NCBI GenBank assembly: GCA_002298145.1
Contig: DBMP01000027.1
Coordinates: 23,155 to 87,154 of the forward strand
DNA: 64,000 nucleotides
Direction: 5' to 3'
Source of the DNA: Spartobacteria bacterium UBA695
GTDB taxonomy: Bacteria > Verrucomicrobiota > Verrucomicrobiia > Chthoniobacterales > Chthoniobacteraceae
The position numbers and the translations under genes were made by a program. The notes under the pieces are model-generated. The model was not told the origin of the DNA and did no database searches. It saw only the letters and a program-made list of their open reading frames with translations. Of the stretch, positions 42,343-50,608 are shown one piece after another (position 1 is the first letter of the stretch; each line of letters opens with the position of its first letter).

Positions 42343-43035
42343 ATGCCTACCCTCTCCGCACTCAATCTTACCGGCTCTCACGAGTCCGCGGGCGAGCGGC
42401 TTTGTGGCGTCACGGCTGAGTTTGAGCCCGCATCGCTCAACCTCATCCACGGTCCCCGCGGCTCCGGGGTCAACCTCCTGCTGCGCTACCTCGGCCTCAT
42501 GGAGCGCCCCCACCAGGGCGAAGTCCTCCTGACAGGCGAATCCACCCGCGCCTGGACCGACGCCCGGTGCATCGAAGCGCGCAGCCGCCACTTCGGGTTC
42601 GTCTTCGAGACGCCGCTCTTAATCCCCTCCTTCAACGTGGCCGAGAACGTCGCCATGCCCTTCTTCAAGCTCACCCAGGCCAGCCCCGAGCTGGCACGGG
42701 AAGCCACCGCGCGGGCGCTCGACCACGTCGGCCTCGCTCAGTACGCCGAGGAGACCGTTGACGCCCTGCCGCTCTGGGCGCAGCAGCGCGTGGCGCTCGC
42801 CCGGGCCCTTGTCACGCGGCCCCAGGCGCTTTTCGTCGAGAACATCGACGCCCTTTTCCGGGACAGCGAGTTGATCGCCATTCTCGAACTTCTTTCCAGC
42901 ACCCGGCGCACCCTGGGCTGCTGCATCATCGCCACCGCCGCCCACTCCGACGTAGCCCACTTCGCCACCCGCGCCATCGAGATGGCCGCTGGCCGCGTGG
43001 CGCGCGACTGGCAACCGGGAGGATTCCTTTCATGA
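42343..43035 (+). CDS. ABC-transporter ATPase-like protein with degenerate nucleotide motifs
   Basis: The 230-residue protein has the layout of a LolD/MacB-type ABC ATPase. Walker A is IHGPRGSGVNLLLR, where the essential Lys and Thr are replaced (usual GxSGSGKST). The Q-loop region reads HFGFVFETPLLIPSFNVAEN. The signature is LPLWAQQRVALARAL, which has lost LSGGQ. Walker B reads ALFVENID instead of LLLADEP. The switch-region His is AAHSD. It therefore probably does not hydrolyse ATP. No permease gene is next to it. The gene overlaps the next, an HpnD-like synthase, by ATGA. Confidence 0.7.
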   Translation: MPTLSALNLTGSHESAGERLCGVTAEFEPASLNLIHGPRGSGVNLLLRYLGLMERPHQGEVLLTGESTRAWTDARCIEARSRHFGFVFETPLLIPSFNVAENVAMPFFKLTQASPELAREATARALDHVGLAQYAEETVDALPLWAQQRVALARALVTRPQALFVENIDALFRDSELIAILELLSSTRRTLGCCIIATAAHSDVAHFATRAIEMAAGRVARDWQPGGFLS

Positions 43036-43892
43036 ACGCCGCAGCAGCCGCCGCAAACCACCAGAACGTCACCGCCGAGGCGATCACCCGCAAGAGCAAG
43101 AGCAGCTTCGCCTTCGCCTTCCTTTCCCTACCGCCCGAGCGCCGCCGCGACATCGTCACCTTTTACGCCTTCTGCCGCGTCATCGACGACATCGCCGACG
43201 AAGCCGACGCTCCCGTGGCCGAGCGCGCCGCCCGGCTGGAAGCGTGGAAGCGGGCCCTCACCGAGAGCTTTGCGGGCGAGCCCGAGCTGGCCCCGGCCAT
43301 GCGCGACCTCATGGAGCGCTATCAGCTCGACCGCGAGGTCGTCGCCCTCATCATCGAAGGCTGCGCCTCTGACCTCGCGCCCGTGCACTTCGAGACCTTC
43401 GACCAGCTGCTCGGCTACTGCTACCGCGTGGCGAGCGCCGTGGGGCTCGTCTGCATCGAGCTTTTCGGCTGCCGCGACCAGGGGGCCCACCGCTACGCCG
43501 TCTCGCTCGGCTACGCCTTGCAGCTCACCAACATCCTGCGCGACGTCGCCAAGGACCTCGCCAACGGCGGCCGGATCTACCTTCCCGCCGAGGACATGGC
43601 CCGTTTTGGCGTTACCGAGGAGGATCTGCGCGAGCGCCAGGGTGGCCATCGTTTTGGCTCGCTCATGGCCTTCGAAGCCGAGCGGGCCGAGGCGCTCTAC
43701 GCCCAGGCCCTCGCCGAGCGGCCCTTCCGCGACCGCCGCGCCATCATGCCCGCCGAGATGATGCGCCTTATTTATTACAAAATCCTCACAGGGATGCGTC
43801 AGGATGGCTTCCGGGTTTTTGAGAAAACCTACCGCGTCGGCAAGCTCGGCAAGCTGGCCATTGCCCTGCGGGTCTTTCTCTGGGCGGCGTAA
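43032..43892 (+). CDS. Squalene/phytoene synthase family protein, HpnD-like
   Basis: The 286-residue prenyl synthase has the two Asp-rich motifs: ADDIADEAD-like FCRVIDDIADEADAP and LTNILRDVAKDLANGGRIYL. It also has SKSSFAFAFLSLPPERRRDI at the front and the typical IMPAEMMRLIYYKIL near the end. It joins two C15 or C20 prenyl diphosphates to presqualene or prephytoene diphosphate. The order of motifs fits HpnD (presqualene diphosphate synthase of hopanoid synthesis), but the carotenoid enzyme CrtB is similar and no neighbour decides it. The gene is coupled to the degenerate ABC-like gene by a four-base overlap. Confidence 0.82.
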   Translation: MNAAAAAANHQNVTAEAITRKSKSSFAFAFLSLPPERRRDIVTFYAFCRVIDDIADEADAPVAERAARLEAWKRALTESFAGEPELAPAMRDLMERYQLDREVVALIIEGCASDLAPVHFETFDQLLGYCYRVASAVGLVCIELFGCRDQGAHRYAVSLGYALQLTNILRDVAKDLANGGRIYLPAEDMARFGVTEEDLRERQGGHRFGSLMAFEAERAEALYAQALAERPFRDRRAIMPAEMMRLIYYKILTGMRQDGFRVFEKTYRVGKLGKLAIALRVFLWAA

Positions 43893-43959
43893 CCGGTGGA
43901 AAGCCGGTAGCTTTTGCCGCGCGCGCAAGGGGGAGCAAGGCTCCGATGCCCCTTGTGAC

Positions 43960-44196
43960 ATGAAAACGTTTCCCTTACTCACCACCGCGGTACTCGGTCT
44001 GGCTTTGGCAGGGTTGACCGGCTGCGAGACGCCGACCCAGGGCGCGGCGACCGGCGCAGCCACCGGAGCCATCATCGGCGGCATCGCGGGCGGCAATATT
44101 CGCAGCGCCGCCATTGGCGCGGGTGCGGGGGGCCTCACGGGCGCCGCCGTCGGGCAGCTCAATAAAGAGCAGCGGGCTAACTACGGGTATTATTAG
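43960..44196 (+). CDS. Small glycine-zipper lipoprotein
   Basis: A 78-residue protein with a lipobox (ALAGLTGCET) and then a glycine-zipper segment (GAATGAIIGGIAGGNIRSAA). The zipper forms tight membrane helix pairs in the 17-kDa-antigen/OmpA-anchoring class of outer-membrane lipoproteins. It has no further domain. A paralogue follows 86 bases downstream (the same CETP-x-QGA…GAIIG pattern), a clear duplication. The start at 43960 gives the signal peptide. Confidence 0.75.
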   Translation: MKTFPLLTTAVLGLALAGLTGCETPTQGAATGAATGAIIGGIAGGNIRSAAIGAGAGGLTGAAVGQLNKEQRANYGYY

Positions 44197-44282
44197 AGCG
44201 GCATGGTTTGGCCATTGAAAATAATATTGGCCTTCGATTGAATAGATCGGGCGCTCCCGGCGTCTATACGAACACCAATCCT

Positions 44283-44687
44283 ATGAGAATTTTCCTTCCC
44301 ATTGCAGTGATGAGCGGTCTGGCCGTGGTCTCCATGAGCTTTTCCGGATGCGAAACCCCGGCACAAGGGGCGGTCTCCGGCGGCGCGGCTGGGGCCATTA
44401 TCGGTGCCATTTCGGGCAACTCGCTACGCAGCACCGCCATTGGCGCGGGCGCGGGCGCGGTGGCCGGGGCGGTGATCGGCAAGATGGTCGCCGACGACCG
44501 GCGCGCCAACTACGAAGGCGGCCCCGTGGCCTACGGTGGCCCGGAGTACCGCGTGGCCACGCCCTCGCGCTACTACGGCTACGTCATCAGCCCCTACCGG
44601 CCCCACGCCACGGTGGACGTGCGCGGCATCCGTCCGGGCGCTCGCGTGGTCGATCCCGTCAGCGGCTATATTTTCATCAACCCCTGA
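44283..44687 (+). CDS. Glycine-zipper lipoprotein with C-terminal extension
   Basis: The 134-residue protein repeats the plan of its upstream paralogue: lipobox (VSMSFSGCET), the zipper GAISGNSLRSTAIGAGAGAV and GAVIGKMVADDRRANYEG. It then adds a C-terminal 60 residues (SRYYGYVISPYRPHATVDVR and PGARVVDPVSGYIFINP). It is expected to sit in the outer membrane or periplasm. The function is unknown. Confidence 0.75.
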   Translation: MRIFLPIAVMSGLAVVSMSFSGCETPAQGAVSGGAAGAIIGAISGNSLRSTAIGAGAGAVAGAVIGKMVADDRRANYEGGPVAYGGPEYRVATPSRYYGYVISPYRPHATVDVRGIRPGARVVDPVSGYIFINP

Positions 44688-44702
44688 TTCGGGGGTAGCA
44701 GG

Positions 44703-46349
44703 TTAGCCCTTCTGCGTCGCGAGCCGGTCGAGGACCTCCTTGACCCGCTCCGGCGGCGTACGGAAACAGAGCGCCACGGTTGTCGCGACGAGCGTACCGG
44801 CGGTAATCCGCCACGGGAACTCGATCGTTGGCAGCCAATCCAGCTTCCAATGCTGGAAGGGGACCCCCGGGTGCGCCTGTTGCCAGGCGAGGAAAGCGGG
44901 GTTGTCCGGGTGCAGGAGATTCCAGACGTCGTTATGCAGCCCGCTTAGGAAGCAGACAGCCACGATGCCGCAGGCCATGGCGATCAGGTTGCCCCGCTCG
45001 CTACCGCGTGTCCGGGTCAGCATCCCCACCAGGAACACTCCGAGGAGCGAGCCGTAGGTGTAGCCAAAAATCCCCAGCACGATCGGGATAATCGAGCTTT
45101 TCAGCACAATGGCCGCGTAGGCCGTCGTCGCCCCGATGATCACCAGGAAAAACGAGAAAACCACCGTGCTCCGGCGCGCGGCTCGCACGATGTGAGCGGG
45201 CGTGGCCTCGGGGTGGATGTAGGGGAGGTACCAGTCCTCCGTAAAGCTCGTGGCCAGCGCGTTGAGGGCCGTCGAAAGGGAGCCCATCGCCGTGGCGAAC
45301 ACCCCCGCGATCATCAGCCCGCGCATCCCCGGGGGCGTTTCGTGCAGGATGAAGTAGGCGAACGGATGGGAGAGATCCGGGTTGCGGTAGTGCGCCCAGA
45401 GGAGCACCCCGATCGTCAAAAAGCAGAACACCAGCGGCAGATCAGCCAGGCCGGAGAGGATGAGGGCCATGCGGCTCTTGAAGTGATCCTTGGCCGTGAG
45501 CATCCGCTGCACCATGTCCTGGTCCGTCCCGTGGGTGGCCATGGTGATAAAGGTCGAGCCGAAAAGCGCTGCCCAGATCGTATACTCGCTCCCGAGCACA
45601 TTGCGCACATTGGTCAGGAAAGGGAGATTCGCGCTGGTGCCGGTGTCGAGGAAGACCAGATCCTTCGGGCCGCTGAGGGCCGCCTGCGCCCCGGCCCAGC
45701 CACCCGGGATCATCCGGAGCAGCGCCCAGACCGCAAACGAAAGCGAGGCCACCATCACGCACGCCTGGATCACGTCCGTCCAGACCACCGCCTTAATGCC
45801 CCCCAGCGCCGTGTAGACCGCCGTCGCCGCCGTCAGGAAAATCAGCGAGCCGACGTAAATAAAGACCTGCTGCATCGGCGAAAGCGCCACGCCGGAGAAC
45901 ATCTCATAACCCAGCACCAGCACCACAGCCGCCACGTAAAGGCGCGTCCCGCTGGCCAGCGCCCGCGTCACGAGGAAAAGCGCGCTGGCCCCGTTCTTCG
46001 TTCGCGGCCCGAAGCGGATATTCAGAAATTCGTAAATCGAAACGACCTTATAGTCGTAGTACGGCTTGATGAAAACGAACGCCACGATCACCCGGGCGAG
46101 CACCGTGCCGATGGCCAGCTGGGCGTAGGTGAAATTCCGGGTCCGGTAGCCCTCGTCAGGCGCGCCCAGGAACGTCGCGGCGCTCATCTCCGCCGCGATA
46201 ATCGAAGCCAGCACCGCCCACCATGGGATACTGCGGTTGCCGACGGCGAAGCCCTCCATCGTCTTGCTGCCGCGCCCCTTGTAGAGGCCGATCCCAATGA
46301 CGATCACAAAATAGGCGAGGATCACCCCGCTATCCAGAAGCCAATCCAT
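44703..46349 (-). CDS. Sodium:solute symporter family transporter
   Basis: The 548-residue protein has about 13-14 membrane helices. Near its N-terminus is GRGSKTMEGFAVGNRSIPWW, followed by ASIIAAEMSAATFLGAPDEG, both conserved in SSS transporters, and later GGIKAVVWTDVIQACVMV with THGTDQDMVQRMLTAKD. These carry sugars, amino acids, nucleosides or small acids with sodium. The TDQDMVQR block is shared by SGLT-like members, so a sugar or related substrate is likely but not proven. It is convergent with the lipoprotein gene and divergent from the acyltransferase. Confidence 0.9.
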   Translation of the reverse strand: MDWLLDSGVILAYFVIVIGIGLYKGRGSKTMEGFAVGNRSIPWWAVLASIIAAEMSAATFLGAPDEGYRTRNFTYAQLAIGTVLARVIVAFVFIKPYYDYKVVSIYEFLNIRFGPRTKNGASALFLVTRALASGTRLYVAAVVLVLGYEMFSGVALSPMQQVFIYVGSLIFLTAATAVYTALGGIKAVVWTDVIQACVMVASLSFAVWALLRMIPGGWAGAQAALSGPKDLVFLDTGTSANLPFLTNVRNVLGSEYTIWAALFGSTFITMATHGTDQDMVQRMLTAKDHFKSRMALILSGLADLPLVFCFLTIGVLLWAHYRNPDLSHPFAYFILHETPPGMRGLMIAGVFATAMGSLSTALNALATSFTEDWYLPYIHPEATPAHIVRAARRSTVVFSFFLVIIGATTAYAAIVLKSSIIPIVLGIFGYTYGSLLGVFLVGMLTRTRGSERGNLIAMACGIVAVCFLSGLHNDVWNLLHPDNPAFLAWQQAHPGVPFQHWKLDWLPTIEFPWRITAGTLVATTVALCFRTPPERVKEVLDRLATQKG

Positions 46350-46461
46350 AGAAGCCGCAACTATCCATCATCCAGCGGGAAACGCAACCTCCGGACAAAA
46401 GATGTTTACTTTGTGTGGGGTGTTTGTTGCACCTTTTGCCGATTATTGAGATAAAAGCGGA

Positions 46462-47553
46462 ATGATGCAGGGGAATTTATGCAGCGGGATAGATCCACAT
46501 CTGACCAATCAGAAACGGGTTGTTTGGCTGGAAGTGTCGAGAGTTTTGGCGACGTTTCTCGTGGTATGGGAGCATATGCCATACCCTTACGGAATTCACT
46601 TCGGAAAATTTGCCTTTCTCCGGGGGAGCGTCCCGTTCTTTTTCTTTGTTGCGGGATTGCTGTCGATGCGCAAAGGGGTAGTAAAAGGGCAATGGTTCAA
46701 TTGGAGTCGGGCTGTTTTTCTTCTGGTTCCCTTTGTCATATGGGAGGTGGTGGCGATGGCGAATGCCCTCTTTTTGGGAAAGGAAATCTGGAGCTTTCCT
46801 CATTCCCTGGTTGTGCTTACCTGCATCAACAAGCCTCTATGGTTTATGCGGGATCTGATTTTGCTTTCGCTGGTTACCCCTTTGCTTCTTCGGTTTCACT
46901 CGAAACTTATAGCATTGGCCGTAGCTATAATGGCTTTTGACTACTCCTTTGGTCCCGATAACCGGCTGCTCCCGTCTACCTGGGGGATTTATATCCTTGG
47001 GCTTGGGCTGAACCGCTATGATTTAGACGGCTTTCGGAAATTCTTGGACAAAAACGGGATATACATCATTGGACTCACTTTTACTTTAGCTGCCGGATTC
47101 ATTCTCAAAGGCCGGGATCAAATGCCGGTGAGCGAATTATTCCACATATTTCACGGGGCTTGTTTTGGAGTCTTTGGCTTGATCCTTGGAGCGATGTCCA
47201 TCATGAGCGCTGGAGTCCTGATCGAGAAGTATCTTCCCTCTGTTGCCAGTCGAATCGCCCCGATAGGGATTTCCTCTTTCCTTATCTATGCCGTTCATTG
47301 GCCATTTTTGGTTTTGATTTGTTCCTTTATCGGGATTCGCCCTTATTGCCCGGTAGGGAACTGGAATTTTTGGGGCCATATCCCGGTTTTTATTGCTGCT
47401 GTTGGGGTCTACGCGGTCATCCATTGGGGATATTTGCTAATAGAACGTTTTTTCCCCAGGATGTTGCCCTTCCTTGCAGCGCAACGCATTCGTGACTTCG
47501 GGAGCGCAAAACGAGAAGTTTTGGGCTCATTGAGCGAAGCGGGAACCCGGTAG
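46462..47553 (+). CDS. Acyltransferase 3 family membrane protein
   Basis: The 363-residue protein has ten predicted helices and the Acyl_transf_3 start QKRVVWLEVSRVLATFLVVW followed by EHMPYPYG, with the conserved Arg and His. SVPFFFFVAGLLSMRKG and LWFMRDLILLSLVTPLLLRF follow. Such enzymes O-acetylate surface sugars, osmoregulated glucans or peptidoglycan. The gene is clearly more AT-rich than its neighbours, with many TTT and ATT codons, suggesting recent transfer. Its start ATGATG is at 46462 or 46465. Confidence 0.85.
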   Translation: MMQGNLCSGIDPHLTNQKRVVWLEVSRVLATFLVVWEHMPYPYGIHFGKFAFLRGSVPFFFFVAGLLSMRKGVVKGQWFNWSRAVFLLVPFVIWEVVAMANALFLGKEIWSFPHSLVVLTCINKPLWFMRDLILLSLVTPLLLRFHSKLIALAVAIMAFDYSFGPDNRLLPSTWGIYILGLGLNRYDLDGFRKFLDKNGIYIIGLTFTLAAGFILKGRDQMPVSELFHIFHGACFGVFGLILGAMSIMSAGVLIEKYLPSVASRIAPIGISSFLIYAVHWPFLVLICSFIGIRPYCPVGNWNFWGHIPVFIAAVGVYAVIHWGYLLIERFFPRMLPFLAAQRIRDFGSAKREVLGSLSEAGTR

Positions 47554-47618
47554 CTGTTTTTTTGAACACCCATCCCTTCGCGCTGTCTTATTCTGCGACC
47601 CTAAGAGATAGTAACCTT

Positions 47619-48299
47619 ATGCTTACGAACTACATCGTCCTGATCATTATTCCCGCGATCCTGGGAATCTGGGCCCAATTCAAGGTCAAGCGTGCGTTCG
47701 AACACTATAGCCAGGTGCCGGTCTCCACGGGCCGGACCGGGGCCGACGTCGCTCGCGAGATCCTCGACGCCGCCGGGATCCACGATGTGGAGGTCGAGGA
47801 GATCGAAACCATGCTGGGGGACCACTACGACCCCACCAACAAGCGCCTCTGCCTCTCGCCCGACGTCTACAACACCGCCACCGTGGCCGCCGTCGGCATC
47901 GCCGCACACGAAACCGGCCACGCCATCCAGGACGCCCGGGGCTATGCTCCTCTGAAAGCCCGCATGGCCGTTGTGCCGATTACCCAGTTCGCCTCGCAGC
48001 TCCTCCCCTTTGTCCTTATTGGCGGATTTTTCTTCGGGATGTTCGGGCTCATCAAGCTCGGCATCCTCTGCTACCTCGTCCTGACCGTCTTCCAGTTGAT
48101 CACCCTGCCGGTGGAGTTTGACGCCTCCCGGCGGGCCAAGATCATCCTCGGGCAGATGGGCGTGGTGGCTCCGGGCGAGGAAACCCAGGGTGTTGAGCGG
48201 GTGCTCAGCGCCGCGGCCCTCACGTATGTGGCGGCATTTATTGCCTCCCTAGGAAACCTCCTTTACCTCTTATCCATTGCAAATCGCCGCAACGATTAA
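47619..48299 (+). CDS. Membrane zinc metallopeptidase (YugP-type)
   Basis: The 226-residue protein has an N-terminal helix (NYIVLIIIPAILGIWAQFKV), the zinc box GIAAHETGHAIQD with HExxH, and three further helices (LLPFVLIGGFFFGMFGLIKL and CYLVLTVFQLITL). PVEFDASRRAKIIL and ERVLSAAALTYVAAFIASLG complete the YugP pattern. The substrate is unknown. The start at 47619 is where the family begins. Its end is 58 bases before the ECF sigma gene. Confidence 0.88.
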   Translation: MLTNYIVLIIIPAILGIWAQFKVKRAFEHYSQVPVSTGRTGADVAREILDAAGIHDVEVEEIETMLGDHYDPTNKRLCLSPDVYNTATVAAVGIAAHETGHAIQDARGYAPLKARMAVVPITQFASQLLPFVLIGGFFFGMFGLIKLGILCYLVLTVFQLITLPVEFDASRRAKIILGQMGVVAPGEETQGVERVLSAAALTYVAAFIASLGNLLYLLSIANRRND

Positions 48300-48357
48300 T
48301 GGGAACTGTGGGAATGGGATTGCCGGATTGGCCCGAAAATTGATAGGCAATCCGGTG

Positions 48358-48948
48358 ATGACCGAAGAGACTGCGCCGACCAACGAAGACGCCCGGCTGG
48401 TTGCCCGCACTCAAGCGGGCGATCCGGCGGCCTTCGACGCGCTTGTCGTCAAGTATTCCCCGCGCCTCTACGGGCTGGTCTACAACATGACCTCCAACCA
48501 CGAGGACACCAACGACCTCCTCCAGGATGTCTTCGCCAAGGCCTACCGCTCCATTGGCGGTTTTAAGGGAAATTCGGCCTTTTACACCTGGGTCCACTCC
48601 ATCGCGGTCAACATGACCATCAACTTCCTCAAAAAACGGGGCAGGCGCATGACCATGAGCCTGGATGACATGGACGCCGGGGTGGAGAACGACAAAGACT
48701 TCATCGAGCTGACCGCCACTACCAACCCCGTCAGAGAGGCCGATTTGGGCGAACTCCAAATCAGATTGAACGAGGCCATGATGAAGTTGTCTCTAGATCA
48801 TAGAGCGGTGGTTACCCTGTTTGACATCCAGGGCTTGCCACACGCCGAGATCGCCAAAATATTAGGGGTCTCGGAGGGGACCGTGCGTTCCCGGCTCTTC
48901 TACGCGCACCGGCAGCTCCAAAACTACCTCGAAGAATTCCGACAATAA
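48358..48948 (+). CDS. ECF-type sigma-70 factor
   Basis: The 196-residue protein has region 2 (GDPAAFDALVVKYSPRLYGL, NHEDTNDLLQDVFAKAYRSI, GNSAFYTWVHSIAVNMTIN) and region 4 (MKLSLDHRAVVTLFDIQGLP, HAEIAKILGVSEGTVRSRLF), with no regions 1 or 3. It resembles the RpoE-like group. The start at 48358 has no perfect ribosome site. It is followed 35 bases later by a membrane protein that fits an anti-sigma factor and then by an HtrA-like protein, suggesting an envelope stress unit. Confidence 0.92.
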   Translation: MTEETAPTNEDARLVARTQAGDPAAFDALVVKYSPRLYGLVYNMTSNHEDTNDLLQDVFAKAYRSIGGFKGNSAFYTWVHSIAVNMTINFLKKRGRRMTMSLDDMDAGVENDKDFIELTATTNPVREADLGELQIRLNEAMMKLSLDHRAVVTLFDIQGLPHAEIAKILGVSEGTVRSRLFYAHRQLQNYLEEFRQ

Positions 48949-48983
48949 TTTGCCCAACCGCCAACCCACCCCCGATTCGTTTT

Positions 48984-49505
48984 ATGCCCGTTGATGACCA
49001 GACTATCTCCAAGCTACTGAGGCTGAAGCGATTTGAACAACCGCCCGCCGGGTACTACGACGCCTTTCTGCGTGAATTCCAGGAGCGCCAACGAGCGGAG
49101 CTGTTGAAAAGGCCGGTATGGCGGATCTTCCTCGACCGGCTCGACGTGCTGCGCGAGGAGTACCTGACCCTGTCCAATCTTTCTTACGGCATGGCCAGCG
49201 CGGCCGTCCTCGCCGTGGCCGCGGCCTTGAGCTTTAACATGCTGGCCCACCCGGGCACCGGTGTCGGGTCCTCGGCGGCCACGCTCGCGGCCCATGTGAA
49301 CGTGCCGGTGAATGTGACCATGCCGGAGGAATCCCTCCGCGTCGCTTCCGCGCCCGTTCCGATGAACGCCGCCCTTACCCCGCAGATCCGCATTCCGGAC
49401 GCTCTGCTTGAGTCCTCCTACGTCACCCCGGTTCCCGGGGATCAGCCTCCGCGTTACATCCTGGACGCGCGCCCGGCCAGCTATGAGCCTCCGTTCACTT
49501 TTTAG
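48984..49505 (+). CDS. Putative anti-sigma-factor-like membrane protein
   Basis: The 173-residue protein has a soluble N-terminal part (LKRFEQPPAGYYDAFLREFQ), one transmembrane helix (ASAAVLAVAAALSFNMLA) and a C-terminal extracytoplasmic tail rich in Pro and Val. There is no ZAS zinc motif, so the anti-sigma assignment rests on its place after an ECF sigma gene and on topology. Its 3' end overlaps the next gene by 23 bases in another frame. Confidence 0.55.
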   Translation: MPVDDQTISKLLRLKRFEQPPAGYYDAFLREFQERQRAELLKRPVWRIFLDRLDVLREEYLTLSNLSYGMASAAVLAVAAALSFNMLAHPGTGVGSSAATLAAHVNVPVNVTMPEESLRVASAPVPMNAALTPQIRIPDALLESSYVTPVPGDQPPRYILDARPASYEPPFTF

Positions 49506-50556
49506 TTCCACGGCCCTGAAATCCGCCGTGGTCTGCTGCGGCGTATGGGCCTATGCAAGCGGCGGACGCGTTTGGGCCGGGCCCGTAGCCGAGTCGCTTT
49601 CCAACGAAGTCCGGGGAGTCTTTGAACAAACGCGCGGAGCCATCGTCAAGGTGGAGGGTAGCGACAAGACCGGCTCGCTTTGCGGCACCGGGTTTTTCAT
49701 CGACCCGAACGGCACCCTGCTCACCGCCTATTCCGTCGGCGGCGAGAGCAGCAACCTCTCGGTCATTTTGCCCGGCAACCATAAAGTCCCCGCGCGTTGC
49801 CTCGTAGCCGATGCCCGGGCCGGGATCGCGATTTTAAAGGCCGATGACGTCCCGTGCGGCACCCCGTTTTTGCCCCTCGCCTCGGGAAGCTTGCGGGTAG
49901 CCACGCCCGTCGTAACGGTAGCCTATCCGATGGACATGCCCGTGACGCCCAGCTTCGGGCTCATCTCCGGGATGGACCTCAAATACCTGGGCCGGTGCTT
50001 TGCCACCAGCCACATCCGCGCCACCGTCTCCGTCCAGCGGGGGCAGGGCGGCGCGCCGCTGCTCAATATGCAGGGCGAAGTGGTGGGCGTCATCGTCAGC
50101 AGCATTGATAACGGCTCCGCCTGCTTCGCGCTGCCCACGGTGGCCGTGGAGAAGATCCGGCACGACTACGACCGCTACGGCGCGGTGCGTCCGGGCTGGC
50201 TCGGCGTGCGCGTGCAGGTCGTCGCATCTGGCAGCACGGGCTTGGCGGTGGAAGTCGACCGCGTGGAGGAGGATTCCCCAGCACAGAAGGCCGGTTTGGA
50301 GCCAGGCGACCGGGTAGTCCGGATTGGCGATACCGTCGTCACCTCGCCGGAAGACGTGCTTGACGCCTCGTTTTTCCTTACCGCCGGAGAGAAAGTCGCC
50401 GTCACCGTGCGGCGTGGCGAAGTCGAGCGCGTGCTGCAAGCCAAGCCGATCGAGCGCACCGACCGGACCGCGTGTGAGGTCCTGGCCCCGGAGGGTGTCA
50501 AAGTTCACACCTCCTCGGCCCTCAACGGCGACATCACGCTGCGGCTCAACCCGTAG
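49483..50556 (+). CDS. HtrA-like trypsin-fold protein with PDZ domain, catalytic triad lost
   Basis: The 357-residue exported protein has a signal segment (SAVVCCGVWAYASGGRVWA). A trypsin-like domain follows: GSLCGTGFFIDPNGTLLTAY, then ARAGIAILKAD, and QRGQGGAPLLNMQGEVVGVI. A PDZ domain is C-terminal (GWLGVRVQVV, SPAQKAGLEPGDRVVRIGD). In DegP/HtrA the triad is His of TNxHV, Asp of DLAxLK and Ser of GNSGGPL. Here the positions read TAYSV (Ser84), GIAILK (Gly114) and GQGGAPL (Gly188), so all three are lost. It probably works as a binding or sensing protein. It follows the ECF sigma and membrane-protein genes directly. Confidence 0.8.
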   Translation: MSLRSLFSSTALKSAVVCCGVWAYASGGRVWAGPVAESLSNEVRGVFEQTRGAIVKVEGSDKTGSLCGTGFFIDPNGTLLTAYSVGGESSNLSVILPGNHKVPARCLVADARAGIAILKADDVPCGTPFLPLASGSLRVATPVVTVAYPMDMPVTPSFGLISGMDLKYLGRCFATSHIRATVSVQRGQGGAPLLNMQGEVVGVIVSSIDNGSACFALPTVAVEKIRHDYDRYGAVRPGWLGVRVQVVASGSTGLAVEVDRVEEDSPAQKAGLEPGDRVVRIGDTVVTSPEDVLDASFFLTAGEKVAVTVRRGEVERVLQAKPIERTDRTACEVLAPEGVKVHTSSALNGDITLRLNP

Positions 50557-50608
50557 CCCTGCGTTTTCGCGCTGGCTTCCCGTGTCCCTTCGGGCATAGA
50601 ACCGGGGT

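Noticed and set aside
45192..46454. Open frame of 420 codons on the plus strand
   Set aside because: Antisense to the sodium:solute symporter gene; Arg/His-rich with no membrane helices or motif.
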